DNA of 27,168 nucleotides from NCBI GenBank assembly GCA_002423545.1, contig DIWP01000021.1, forward strand, positions 26,228 to 53,395, in the 5' to 3' direction. The position numbers and the translations under genes were made by a program. Positions 8,101 through 15,952 of this stretch are shown here, in pieces. The notes under the pieces are model-generated. The model was given only the letters and a program-made list of their open reading frames with translations. It was not told where the DNA came from and did not search any database. Source of the DNA: Thermoleophilia bacterium UBA6103 (lineage in GTDB: Bacteria > Actinomycetota > Thermoleophilia > UBA2241). Positions within the stretch are counted from its first letter, which is position 1. Each line of letters begins with the position of its first letter.

Positions 8101-8121
8101 TCACTCATGATTATTTAGAAT
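8093..8121 (+). promoter_or_regulatory. Candidate sigma-70-type promoter of the Hdr operon
   Basis: TTGTAT (8093-8098) and TAGAAT (8116-8121) are separated by exactly 17 bases. TAGAAT differs from TATAAT at one position; TTGTAT matches the first three bases of TTGACA. Initiation would be near 8128, giving a short leader before the start codon at 8151, which has a GAGGGAGG site. The local AT-richness supports the call. Confidence 0.5.
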
Positions 8122-8150
8122 GGGCCGCCGGAAGCTGGTGAGGGAGGCCG

Positions 8151-9146
8151 ATGAGCGCACGCTTCACCAAGACACCCGATGTGCCCCGCACCCATGGGGG
8201 CGTGCTGCTCTTTCGCAGCTGCCTCGTGTCGGGCGAGTACCCCGGTGTCGAAGCCTCGACGAAATGGCTGTTCGAACGTCTGGGGATCGAGTATACGGTC
8301 CACCCCGAACAGACCTGCTGCACCGGGCTCGGCTACTACGCCGACCTCATCCCGATCGACACGACCGTCGCCCTGGCGGCGCGTAACGCGTGCGTCGCCG
8401 TCGACGACGGTCACCCCATCGTCGCCTACCTCTGCTCCACCTGCTACGCCATCAACAAGAAGGCGCGCAGCATCCTCACGGTCGACGAATACCGGGCCCG
8501 GACCAACGCCGTGCTCGCCAAGGTCGATCGCTGCTACGACGATCGCGTGGCCGCTACCGTGCAGCACCGCCACGTACTCGACATCCTCTGGGGGGCGCAC
8601 CAGAGCATCCCCGGCCTCGTGCGTCGCCGCCTCGATGGGCTCAAGGTCGCGACGCATCCGGCCTGCCATTACTGCAAGGTCTTTCCCGACGAGGTGCTGG
8701 GCAGCAGCGAGGACTACATGGTCCCGGAGGAGCTCCTCATGCCGGCCGGCGCCATCCCGACCGGCGCGTACAACGAGAAGACGACCCACTGTGGCGCCGG
8801 CTTCCGCCAGCGCTTCGTGAACCCGTCGATCTCACTGGCCGTGACCGGCGAGAAGCTGCGTCGCCTGGCCGAGGAGCAGGTCGACGTCTGCGTCCACATG
8901 TGCCCGAACTGCCACGTGCAGTTCGACCGCTATCACGACATCATCTCGGCGACCAGACACGAGGACTACCCCTTCGTCCATCTCCACGCACAGCAGCTCC
9001 TGGCGCTGGCGCTGGGCGCCGACCCCGACACCGTGCTCGGCGTCGAGACGCACTCCCAGAACGTCGAGCCGCTCCTCGAGCGCATCGGCGCCTCGACCAG
9101 GGCCCCCATGGCAGGAGCTGCAGCGACATCGGGAGGCGGGCGATGA
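8151..9146 (+). CDS. hdrB: Heterodisulfide reductase subunit B-like protein with two CCG domains
   Basis: 331 aa, ATG with GAGGGAGG just upstream. HdrB carries two unusual non-cubane [4Fe-4S] clusters held by cysteine-rich CCG motifs and is where the disulfide substrate is reduced. The first motif is complete: C24, C56-C57, C95, C98. The second is altered: C172, then H213-C214 where CC is expected, then C251 and C254; an additional C175 is near the first cysteine (HPACHYCKVF). The protein lacks the membrane or NiFe partners of methanogens; the genes after it supply HdrA, MvhD and HdrC-like partners. The stop overlaps the next start (ATGA), so synthesis is coupled. The true substrate is unknown; related HdrB proteins occur in bacterial complexes acting on compounds other than CoM-S-S-CoB. 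Confidence 0.9.
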   Translation: MSARFTKTPDVPRTHGGVLLFRSCLVSGEYPGVEASTKWLFERLGIEYTVHPEQTCCTGLGYYADLIPIDTTVALAARNACVAVDDGHPIVAYLCSTCYAINKKARSILTVDEYRARTNAVLAKVDRCYDDRVAATVQHRHVLDILWGAHQSIPGLVRRRLDGLKVATHPACHYCKVFPDEVLGSSEDYMVPEELLMPAGAIPTGAYNEKTTHCGAGFRQRFVNPSISLAVTGEKLRRLAEEQVDVCVHMCPNCHVQFDRYHDIISATRHEDYPFVHLHAQQLLALALGADPDTVLGVETHSQNVEPLLERIGASTRAPMAGAAATSGGGR

Positions 9147-12100
9147 GGGCCGGGGTCTTCCTCTGCGAGTGCGGCGGCAACATCTCGGGCGTCGTCGAGA
9201 TGGAGCCGCTCGCCGCCCACGCACGGACGCTCGACGGGGTGGTCGAGGTCGCGATCGACCAGTTCATGTGCGGCACCGAGGGCCGCGCGATGATCGAGAA
9301 GGCGGTGGAAGACCGTGGCCTTGACCGCCTCGTCATCGCCTCCTGCTCGCAGCGTTTCCAGGGCCCGACGTTCGACCGCATCGCCCGCGAGCTCAAGCTC
9401 GGTGAGAACGCGGTCGCCTTCGCCAACATCCGCGAGGGCTGCTCGTTCGTGCACCGCCACGAGCCCGAGCGGGCCCAGGAGAAAGCGAGGAAGATCGTCG
9501 CCGCCGCCGTCGCCCGCGCCCGCCATCAGAGCGACCTGCCCCGCCGCCGCACCTTCCTCAGCCGCTCGGCGCTGGTCGTCGGCGGCGGCGTCGCGGGCAT
9601 GGCCGCCGCCGAAGAGCTCGCCGCCGCCGGCATCGACGTGCACCTCGTCGAGCGCGAGCAGTCGCTCGGCGGCTACATGGCGAAGCTCGCCAAGACCTTC
9701 CCCACCGAGGACTGCGCGATGTGCTCGCTGGCGCCGCGGCTCACCTCGACGGCGCTCAACGGGCACATCCACATCCACACCCTCACCGACGTCGAAGAGA
9801 TCTCGGGCCCGCCGGGCGAGTTCCGCGTCACCCTGCGCCACCACCCGCGCTTCGTGACCGAGGCCTGCGTGGGCTGCGGCGAGTGTGTCGCGGTCTGCCC
9901 GGTCCACTACCCCAGCTCGTACGAAGAGGGCATCGCCGAGCGCACCGCGATCTACCGCCCGTTCGCCAACGCCGTACCCAGCACCTTCGCCGTCGAGAAG
10001 AAGGGCTGGAGCCCCTGCAAGAGCGCCTGCGCCGTGCACACTTCGGCGCAGGGCTACATCGCTCTGGTGGCGGCCGGCCGCTTCGAGGACGCCTACCGGG
10101 TGGCCAGCGGACCGAACCCGTTCCCAAGCGTCTGCGGGCGCGTCTGCACGGCGCTCTGCGAAGCCGCCTGTGCCCGCGGCTCGGTCGACGAGCCGATCGC
10201 CATCGCCGCCCTCAAGCGCTTCGTCGCCGACACCGTCGGGCCGACGCTGCCGGTGCGGCCGGCGTCGATGGTCCACCCCGAGCCCGTCGCCATCGTCGGT
10301 GCCGGTCCCGCCGGCCTCACCTGTGCCCGCGACCTCGCGCACCTGGGCTACAAGGTCACCCTCTTCGAGGCTCAGCCGGTCGCCGGCGGCATGCTGCGCA
10401 CCGGCATCCCCGACTACCGCCTGCCGCACGACGTGATCGAGCGCGAGATCGGGCAGGTGCTCGCCCTCGGCCCCGAACTGAGGCTCGGCCAGCGCGCCGG
10501 CGTCGACTTCACGATCGACGGACTGTTCGAGGAAGGGTACGGGGCCGTCTACCTCGCCACCGGCCTGCAGAAGAGCGCCGAGGTCGATCTCCCCGGCGGC
10601 GAGCTCGAGGGAGTCCTGCGCGCCGTCGAGATGCTGCGCGAACTGAACCTCGGCGGCACGCCGGAAGTCGGCGAGAGGGTCGTCGTCATCGGCGGCGGCG
10701 ACGTGGCCCTCGACGCCGCCCGCTCGGTGATCCGCCTGCAGAACGCCGCCGGCTACGAGCCCGATGTGACCCTCGTTTGCCCCGACGCCCGTCTCCGTCT
10801 GCCGACCAACGCGACCCAGATGAAGGAGGCTCGCGAGGAGGGTCTCGACCTCGAGTTCCTGATGCAGCCGCTGGAGATTCTGGGCACGAGCCACGTCACC
10901 GGCATCAAGCTGCGACGCCGCGAGCCCAACGCCTCAGACCGACGACAGCCGGTCCCGGTCCAGGGCTCCGGACTCGAGCTCGCCGCCGACACCGTCGTCG
11001 TCGCCGTCGGCAGGACCCTCGTCGACGACTTCGCTCGCGGCTGCGACGGCCTGGAGTTGAAAGACGGACAGATCCGCATCGACCGCGACACCATGATGAC
11101 GACCCGTGAGGGCGTCTTCGCCGGCGGTGACGCGGCGTCTGTCGGCCTCCACACAGCTATCGAGGCGATCGCCGCCGGGCGGCGCGGCGGCGCGGCGATC
11201 CACGACTTCCTGCGCGGTACGCAGCTTATGCCCAAGTGTGAACAGCGCCCACCCCGAGCGCGGCCGACCGCCGAAGAGCCGGCCGCGGTCGAGACCTGCC
11301 GCCGCATACCGCTGGCCGTGATCGACGGACCGGGACGCCGCACCGGCTGGCGCGAGGTCCGCCGCGTGTACTCGGCCCAGGAGGCCGTCGCCGAGGCGCA
11401 GCGCTGCCTCAACTGCGCCGTGTGTTCGGAGTGCGGCTGCTGCGTCCGCGCCTGCCCCTCCGGGGCCATCGACTGGGATCAGACCGAGATCGTCGAGGAG
11501 CTCTCCGTGGGCGCCGTCATCCTCGCCACCGGCCACAAGCAGTTCGACGCCGCCCGCAAGACGCCGCTCGGCTACGGCCGGCACGCCAACATCCTCACCC
11601 AGGGTCAGCTCTCGCGACTCCTCTCCGCCGCCGGCCCGACCGCGGGCGAGCTCTGCCGCCCCTCCGACGGCGCCGTCCCCAGGCGCATCTTCATGCTCCA
11701 GTGCGTCGGCTCGCGCGACGTCACGAGCTCCGGCAACCAGCACTGCTCGGCGGTCTGCTGCCTCTTCGCCACGCTCAACGCCTCGCTGATCAAGCAGCAG
11801 TACCCGGACGCCGAGGTCACCATCGGCTACACCGACCTGCGCGCCCCCGGGAAGGCTCACGAGGAGTACTACCGGCTTGTCCAGGAGCGCGGCGTGCGGT
11901 ACGTGCGGGGGCGCGTCGGCGAGATCCTCGAGGAGAAGGACGGCAGCCTGCGCGTCCGCCTCGAGGACACGATGACCGGGCGCAAGCAGGAGGGCGTGTA
12001 CGACCTCGTCGTGCTCTCCGCCGGTCTGGAAGCCAGCGACGGCACGCGCGACATCGCCCGCGTCGCCGGCGTGCAGACCGGGGCCGGAGGCTTCATCCGC

Positions 12101-12487
12101 GAGTACCATCCCAAGCTCGCCCCCGTCGACACGCAGCGCGCCGGCATGTTCGTGGCCGGCACCGCACAGGGCCCCAAGAGCATCCCCGACTCGATAGCCC
12201 AAGCCAAGGCGGCGGCGGCGCGCGTGGTCGCCATGCTTTCGAGCGGTTACACGATGACCGCCGCCCAGGTCGCGGCCGGCGACCCCGAGATCTGCATCGC
12301 CTGCGGCGTGTGCGTCGACGCCTGCCCCCAGATGGCGGTCCACCTGACGACCGGGACCGACGCGCACTCGGTCGTCGACCCCAACATCTGCCGCGGCTGC
12401 GGGATCTGTGCGGCCGAGTGCCCGACCGGTGCCATGCAGCTCGGCCGCTACTCCGACGCTGAAGTGCTGGCGGAGGCGACGGTATGA
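9143..12487 (+). CDS. hdrA: HdrA-like bifurcating flavoprotein with an internal GltD-type NAD(P)H module
   Basis: 1114 aa from the ATG at 9143 (GGGAGG upstream, ATGA overlap with hdrB); a frame open far upstream of this has no coding meaning. The N-terminus (FLCECGGNISG) and the FAD motif near 147 (VVGGGVAG), followed by DCAMC at 191-194, are HdrA hallmarks. A ferredoxin motif starts at C242. From W289 (WSPCKSAC) to about C755 a complete GltD module is inserted: its Fe-S helical domain, an FAD motif (VAIVGAGPAGL, ~382) and a second dinucleotide motif (VVVIGGGDVALDAA, ~512). The HdrA sequence then resumes with the second ferredoxin motif (CSECGCCVRACP), CVGSRD and the CSAVCC region, and ends with two more [4Fe-4S] motifs (CIACGVC, CRGCGIC). 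Family knowledge: HdrA is the bifurcating FAD subunit. Inference: this one takes or gives NAD(P)H directly through the insert. Confidence 0.93.
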   Translation: MRAGVFLCECGGNISGVVEMEPLAAHARTLDGVVEVAIDQFMCGTEGRAMIEKAVEDRGLDRLVIASCSQRFQGPTFDRIARELKLGENAVAFANIREGCSFVHRHEPERAQEKARKIVAAAVARARHQSDLPRRRTFLSRSALVVGGGVAGMAAAEELAAAGIDVHLVEREQSLGGYMAKLAKTFPTEDCAMCSLAPRLTSTALNGHIHIHTLTDVEEISGPPGEFRVTLRHHPRFVTEACVGCGECVAVCPVHYPSSYEEGIAERTAIYRPFANAVPSTFAVEKKGWSPCKSACAVHTSAQGYIALVAAGRFEDAYRVASGPNPFPSVCGRVCTALCEAACARGSVDEPIAIAALKRFVADTVGPTLPVRPASMVHPEPVAIVGAGPAGLTCARDLAHLGYKVTLFEAQPVAGGMLRTGIPDYRLPHDVIEREIGQVLALGPELRLGQRAGVDFTIDGLFEEGYGAVYLATGLQKSAEVDLPGGELEGVLRAVEMLRELNLGGTPEVGERVVVIGGGDVALDAARSVIRLQNAAGYEPDVTLVCPDARLRLPTNATQMKEAREEGLDLEFLMQPLEILGTSHVTGIKLRRREPNASDRRQPVPVQGSGLELAADTVVVAVGRTLVDDFARGCDGLELKDGQIRIDRDTMMTTREGVFAGGDAASVGLHTAIEAIAAGRRGGAAIHDFLRGTQLMPKCEQRPPRARPTAEEPAAVETCRRIPLAVIDGPGRRTGWREVRRVYSAQEAVAEAQRCLNCAVCSECGCCVRACPSGAIDWDQTEIVEELSVGAVILATGHKQFDAARKTPLGYGRHANILTQGQLSRLLSAAGPTAGELCRPSDGAVPRRIFMLQCVGSRDVTSSGNQHCSAVCCLFATLNASLIKQQYPDAEVTIGYTDLRAPGKAHEEYYRLVQERGVRYVRGRVGEILEEKDGSLRVRLEDTMTGRKQEGVYDLVVLSAGLEASDGTRDIARVAGVQTGAGGFIREYHPKLAPVDTQRAGMFVAGTAQGPKSIPDSIAQAKAAAARVVAMLSSGYTMTAAQVAAGDPEICIACGVCVDACPQMAVHLTTGTDAHSVVDPNICRGCGICAAECPTGAMQLGRYSDAEVLAEATV

Positions 12488-13050
12488 CGACCGCGACGGA
12501 AGCAGCGGAGGTCGGCACCGGGATGGCGGGCGGCGAACGCTCCATCGTCGCTTTCTGCTGCCGCGAGTGCGCGTATGCGGCCGCCGATACGAGCGCCAAC
12601 GCGCGCACGTCGCTACCGCCGAGCGTCCGCCTCATCCTGCTGCCCTGCACCGGCCGCGTCAGCCCGTTACACCTGCTGAGCGCGCTCGCCGAGGGCGCCG
12701 ACGGCGTGATGGTCGCCGGCTGCCTCGAAGGCCAGTGCCACTACCGCGAGGGCAACTTCAACGCCATCGACCGCGTCACGTTCGTGCAGCGTCTGCTCGA
12801 GAGCGTCGGCGTCGAGCCCGAGCGCTGCCGGATGTTCACGATGAGCGCCGGCGAGCCACCCAGATTCGTCGCCGCCGTCAAGGAGATGGACCGCGTCGTC
12901 GGCGCCCTGCCGCCGCTCACACGGTGCGCGGCCGGCGCCGATCCGTCCGCGACGGCGGTCGGCGCCGGAGACACCGCCCCGGGCACGCGCGTCGGCGCCG
13001 CTCGCCGGTCCGCAGGCCCGGCGCTCGTCGCCCCCGGGGGTGAGCACTGA
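12484..13050 (+). CDS. mvhD: MvhD/FlpD-like [2Fe-2S] electron-transfer subunit
   Basis: 188 aa; start overlaps the hdrA stop (ATGA). Residues 20-145 match the small MvhD family: FCCREC (C25, C26, C29), LPCTGRV (C55) and GCLEGQCHY (C80, C85), the cysteines that hold its [2Fe-2S] cluster. Family role: connects an electron donor (hydrogenase, formate dehydrogenase or other) to HdrA. The last ~40 residues are an Ala/Gly/Pro-rich tail with no recognisable fold and may be flexible. The same domain is also fused to the second HdrA in this operon (13514-15952), so the cluster encodes two copies. Confidence 0.9.
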   Translation: MTTATEAAEVGTGMAGGERSIVAFCCRECAYAAADTSANARTSLPPSVRLILLPCTGRVSPLHLLSALAEGADGVMVAGCLEGQCHYREGNFNAIDRVTFVQRLLESVGVEPERCRMFTMSAGEPPRFVAAVKEMDRVVGALPPLTRCAAGADPSATAVGAGDTAPGTRVGAARRSAGPALVAPGGEH

Positions 13051-13517
13051 TGCCGCTCACCGACCGCGGCCGCGAGATCCTGAAGCGTCTGCCCGCGACC
13101 CACGCCCGCTCGAGCGGCAGCATCGGCTGCGAGATCGTCCGCCACGAGCACCTCTGCGTCGGCTGCGGCACCTGCGCCAGGAGCTGCCCGACCGGCGCCA
13201 GCCGGCGCGGCGACACGTTCGACGTCCATCAGCTGCTCGACGCGCCGGCCGGCAGCCGCCGCGGCGAGCTCGGCGCCGCGCTGCGCCGCCTCATGCGCAA
13301 CGATCCCAGCGGCCCCGTCGAGGTACCGCCGAGGGTCACCGTCTACCGCACGATCGTCTACGATGCCGAGCGTTGCATCGGCTGCGGCACCTGCGCGCGC
13401 ACCTGTCCGGTGAACGCCATCGAGGCGCGTCCGCCCGAGGTGCGCGCCGCCGGAGACGAGGGCTCGCCGATCGCCAACGTGACCACCGCGGCGCTGAGCG
13501 CGGAGACGGTCTCGTGA
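13050..13517 (+). CDS. Two-cluster [4Fe-4S] ferredoxin-like protein
   Basis: 155 aa; ATG overlaps the mvhD stop by one base (TGATG). Two classical motifs are present, C36/39/42/46 (CVGCGTCARSCP) and C109/112/115/119 (CIGCGTCARTCP), separated by about 60 residues including a charged linker; an extra C27 precedes the first. The wide spacing and extra N- and C-terminal regions make it larger than a free 2x[4Fe-4S] ferredoxin, so it is more likely a bound electron-wire subunit of the Hdr complex than a diffusible carrier (inference). The stop overlaps the next start (GTGA). Confidence 0.87.
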   Translation: MPLTDRGREILKRLPATHARSSGSIGCEIVRHEHLCVGCGTCARSCPTGASRRGDTFDVHQLLDAPAGSRRGELGAALRRLMRNDPSGPVEVPPRVTVYRTIVYDAERCIGCGTCARTCPVNAIEARPPEVRAAGDEGSPIANVTTAALSAETVS

Positions 13518-15952
13518 GCGGGCTCGGAGACGCCGGGACCGCGAGGAACGGCGTGCCCCCGGCCGTCATCCTCTGCGAGTGCGCCGGAACCATGAAGAAC
13601 ATCGACTTCGACCGCCTCGAAGCGGCCGCCGGTGAGTACACCGAGGTCCTTCGCGGCCGCCACTGGTGCAGCCGCGAGGGCAAAGCGCGGCTCCTCGAGC
13701 TGATGGAAGCAGGCGACGGGCGCCGGCTCGTCTTCGCCGGCTGTTCGGCCGACTTCGCCGCGCGCCGCTTCCAGAAGCTGCGCGCCCGCGGCCTGCACCT
13801 CGAGATCGCCGACATCCGCGAGGGCTGCAGCTGGGTGCACGGCGACGACGTCGCGACGGTCACCGACAAGGCGATCGCCCTCGTCGAGGCGGCCGTCAGG
13901 TATCCGGCCGCGGTGGCCGACGAGCTCGCCCACGGACATCGACGCAGCGAAGTGCTCGTCATCGGCGGCGGCGTGGCCGGTACCCAGGCCGCCGCCGAGA
14001 TCGCCCAGATGGGGCACCGCGTCGAGCTCGTGGAACGGCGGCCCTTCCTCGGCGGCCGCGCTGCCCGCATCGGCAGCGTCTTCCCCACCAACGACTGCGG
14101 TCAGTGCCTGCCGACCAGCGACCAGCAGGCCGGGGTACGCAAGTGCTTCCACCGCAACCAGGTCATCGACCACCCGGAGCTGCATATCTGGCGGCGCACC
14201 ACGGTCGAGGCGGTCAAGGGCCGACCCGGCGACTTCGAGGTCGCCCTGCGCCGCCTCCCGAACATCGTCACCGAGGCCTGCGTGGACTGCGGCGCCTGCG
14301 AGACCGTGTGCCCGGTCGAGGGGTCCGAACCCGGCAAGCGGGCTATCTTCACCGAGTACTACGACGGACGCGTGGTGCGCACCGTCGACCTGGAGACCTG
14401 CACGTTCTGCGGCGCCTGCGTGGAGGAGTGCCCGGTCGACGCTCTCGACTTCGGCCAGTCGCCCGTCCGCGAGACCGTCCGCGTCGGCGCCATCCTCACA
14501 GCCGTCGGCTGCGAGCCGGCGCCCCCGGACCTGCTCGCGTACCTCGGCTACGGCCACGACCGGGTGATGACCCAGGTGGAGCTGGCCGAGCTGATGGACG
14601 AGTGGGAGGACGAGGCCGCGCTGGGGCTGCTGCCGGCGCGCCACGTGGTGATGGTCCAGTGCGCCGGATCCCGCGACCGCAAGCGTCTGCCGTACTGCTC
14701 GCGGCTCTGCTGCATGATCGCCCTCAAGCACGCGATCCGTCTCAGGCAGCTCTTCCCGCAGATGAAGGTCACCCTCTGCTACCTCGAGATGCGCACCGCC
14801 GGTGTCGGCTACGAGAACTGGTTCCTCGCCGCGCGGCGGGCCGGCGTGGAGTTCCTGCGCGGCACCCCTCCGGAGGTGCAGTTCGACGCCGAGGGCCGGC
14901 CGGTCATCGAACTGGAGGACGTGACCGCGGCACGCACGATGGTGCTGCGCCCCGATGTCGTCGTGCTCTCCGCCGGCCTGGTCCCAGCGGCCGGGACGCG
15001 AGAGCTCGCCGAGACGCTCGGCATCGCACTGGACGAGGACGGCTTCGTCGAGATCCTCGACCGCAAGCACCGCGCCACAGAGACCTCCGGCGAGGGCGTC
15101 TTCGTCTGCGGCTCGGCCGCCGGACCCAAGGCACTCATCGAGGTGACGACCGAGGCCTCGGCGGTGGCCAGCGAGATCCACAACTTCCTCAGCTCGGCCG
15201 GTCGCCGCCGGACGCCGGCCTCGACCGTCGACGCCGCGGCCTGCGTCGGATGCGACACCTGCATGACGGCCTGCCCTTTCGGCGCGATCACCCTGGTCGG
15301 CCGGCCGCACGACGTGCCGCGCCCGGCCGAGGTCAAGGACGCCGGCAAGCTGGCCGTCATCGACGGCCAGGTCTGCCGCGCCTGCGGCATCTGCGCGGCG
15401 GTCTGCCCCGAACTCGCCATCACGCACAATCTGAGCGACGAGGCGCTCTTCGGCCGGCTCGCGACGCTGATGAAGGGTGTCGAGCGCCCGGTCGTCGGCT
15501 TCTACTGCACGGAATGTGCCGGCGCCGCCTTGACGCTGAGCGGGCAGCACCGTGACCGCTACCCGGAGAGCGTGCGCCTCGTCGAGTTGCCGTGCATCGG
15601 CCGCGTGAGCGCGCTGCATGTCGTCGAAGCGGTGCGGCTCGGCGCCGTCGGCGTCTTCCTCGCCGGCTGCGCCGACGGCCGCTGTCACTACCGCAGCGGC
15701 GACGCCAGCGCGGCCGAGCAGCGACGCCTCGCCGGGGAGTTGCTCGCCGATGCAGGACTCGACGTGCCGGTCGAGCAGTGGCACCTCTGCGCCGTCGACC
15801 GCACCAGCGTGGCGCGGCGCCTGCGCCTCTTCCACGCGCGGGCGACCGGCGACACAGCCGAGCTCGCCGCCCTCGAGCGTGAGCTCGCCGCCCTCACCGG
15901 GTCCGAGCCGACGGCATGCGTGGGAGGTGAAGGTCGTGCCCGCGTGCGCTGA
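13514..15952 (+). CDS. hdrA: Second HdrA-like flavoprotein fused to a C-terminal MvhD domain
   Basis: 812 aa from the GTG at 13514, which overlaps the ferredoxin stop. It has the HdrA N-terminal domain (ILCECAGTMKN; IREGCSWVH), an FAD motif near 150 (VIGGGVAG), the DCGQC pair (C195, C198), two ferredoxin motifs (CVDCGAC, CTFCGAC), the CAGSRD and CSRLCC region, and two more [4Fe-4S] motifs (CVGCDTC, CRACGIC). From about residue 660 an MvhD domain follows (GFYCTEC, LPCIGRV, GCADGRCHY). There is no GltD insert, unlike the other HdrA of the operon. HdrA-MvhD fusions are known in Hdr-type complexes. The region after DCGQC (LPTSDQQ) departs from the pattern of the first HdrA (SLAPRL), so its flavin site may be tuned differently (inference). 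Confidence 0.92.
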   Translation: MSGLGDAGTARNGVPPAVILCECAGTMKNIDFDRLEAAAGEYTEVLRGRHWCSREGKARLLELMEAGDGRRLVFAGCSADFAARRFQKLRARGLHLEIADIREGCSWVHGDDVATVTDKAIALVEAAVRYPAAVADELAHGHRRSEVLVIGGGVAGTQAAAEIAQMGHRVELVERRPFLGGRAARIGSVFPTNDCGQCLPTSDQQAGVRKCFHRNQVIDHPELHIWRRTTVEAVKGRPGDFEVALRRLPNIVTEACVDCGACETVCPVEGSEPGKRAIFTEYYDGRVVRTVDLETCTFCGACVEECPVDALDFGQSPVRETVRVGAILTAVGCEPAPPDLLAYLGYGHDRVMTQVELAELMDEWEDEAALGLLPARHVVMVQCAGSRDRKRLPYCSRLCCMIALKHAIRLRQLFPQMKVTLCYLEMRTAGVGYENWFLAARRAGVEFLRGTPPEVQFDAEGRPVIELEDVTAARTMVLRPDVVVLSAGLVPAAGTRELAETLGIALDEDGFVEILDRKHRATETSGEGVFVCGSAAGPKALIEVTTEASAVASEIHNFLSSAGRRRTPASTVDAAACVGCDTCMTACPFGAITLVGRPHDVPRPAEVKDAGKLAVIDGQVCRACGICAAVCPELAITHNLSDEALFGRLATLMKGVERPVVGFYCTECAGAALTLSGQHRDRYPESVRLVELPCIGRVSALHVVEAVRLGAVGVFLAGCADGRCHYRSGDASAAEQRRLAGELLADAGLDVPVEQWHLCAVDRTSVARRLRLFHARATGDTAELAALERELAALTGSEPTACVGGEGRARVR
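15923..15930 (+). promoter_or_regulatory. Ribosome binding site deciding the hdrC-hdrB fusion start
   Basis: GGAGGTGA lies inside the end of the preceding gene, five bases before the GTG at 15936. It supports a 17-base overlap between the two genes rather than any longer upstream start in this frame. Confidence 0.7.

Noticed and set aside
8390..9142. Upstream extension of the hdrA frame to 8390
   Set aside because: It overlaps hdrB out of frame, is Arg-rich, and the HdrA family N-terminus begins exactly at the ATG at 9143 with a good ribosome site.
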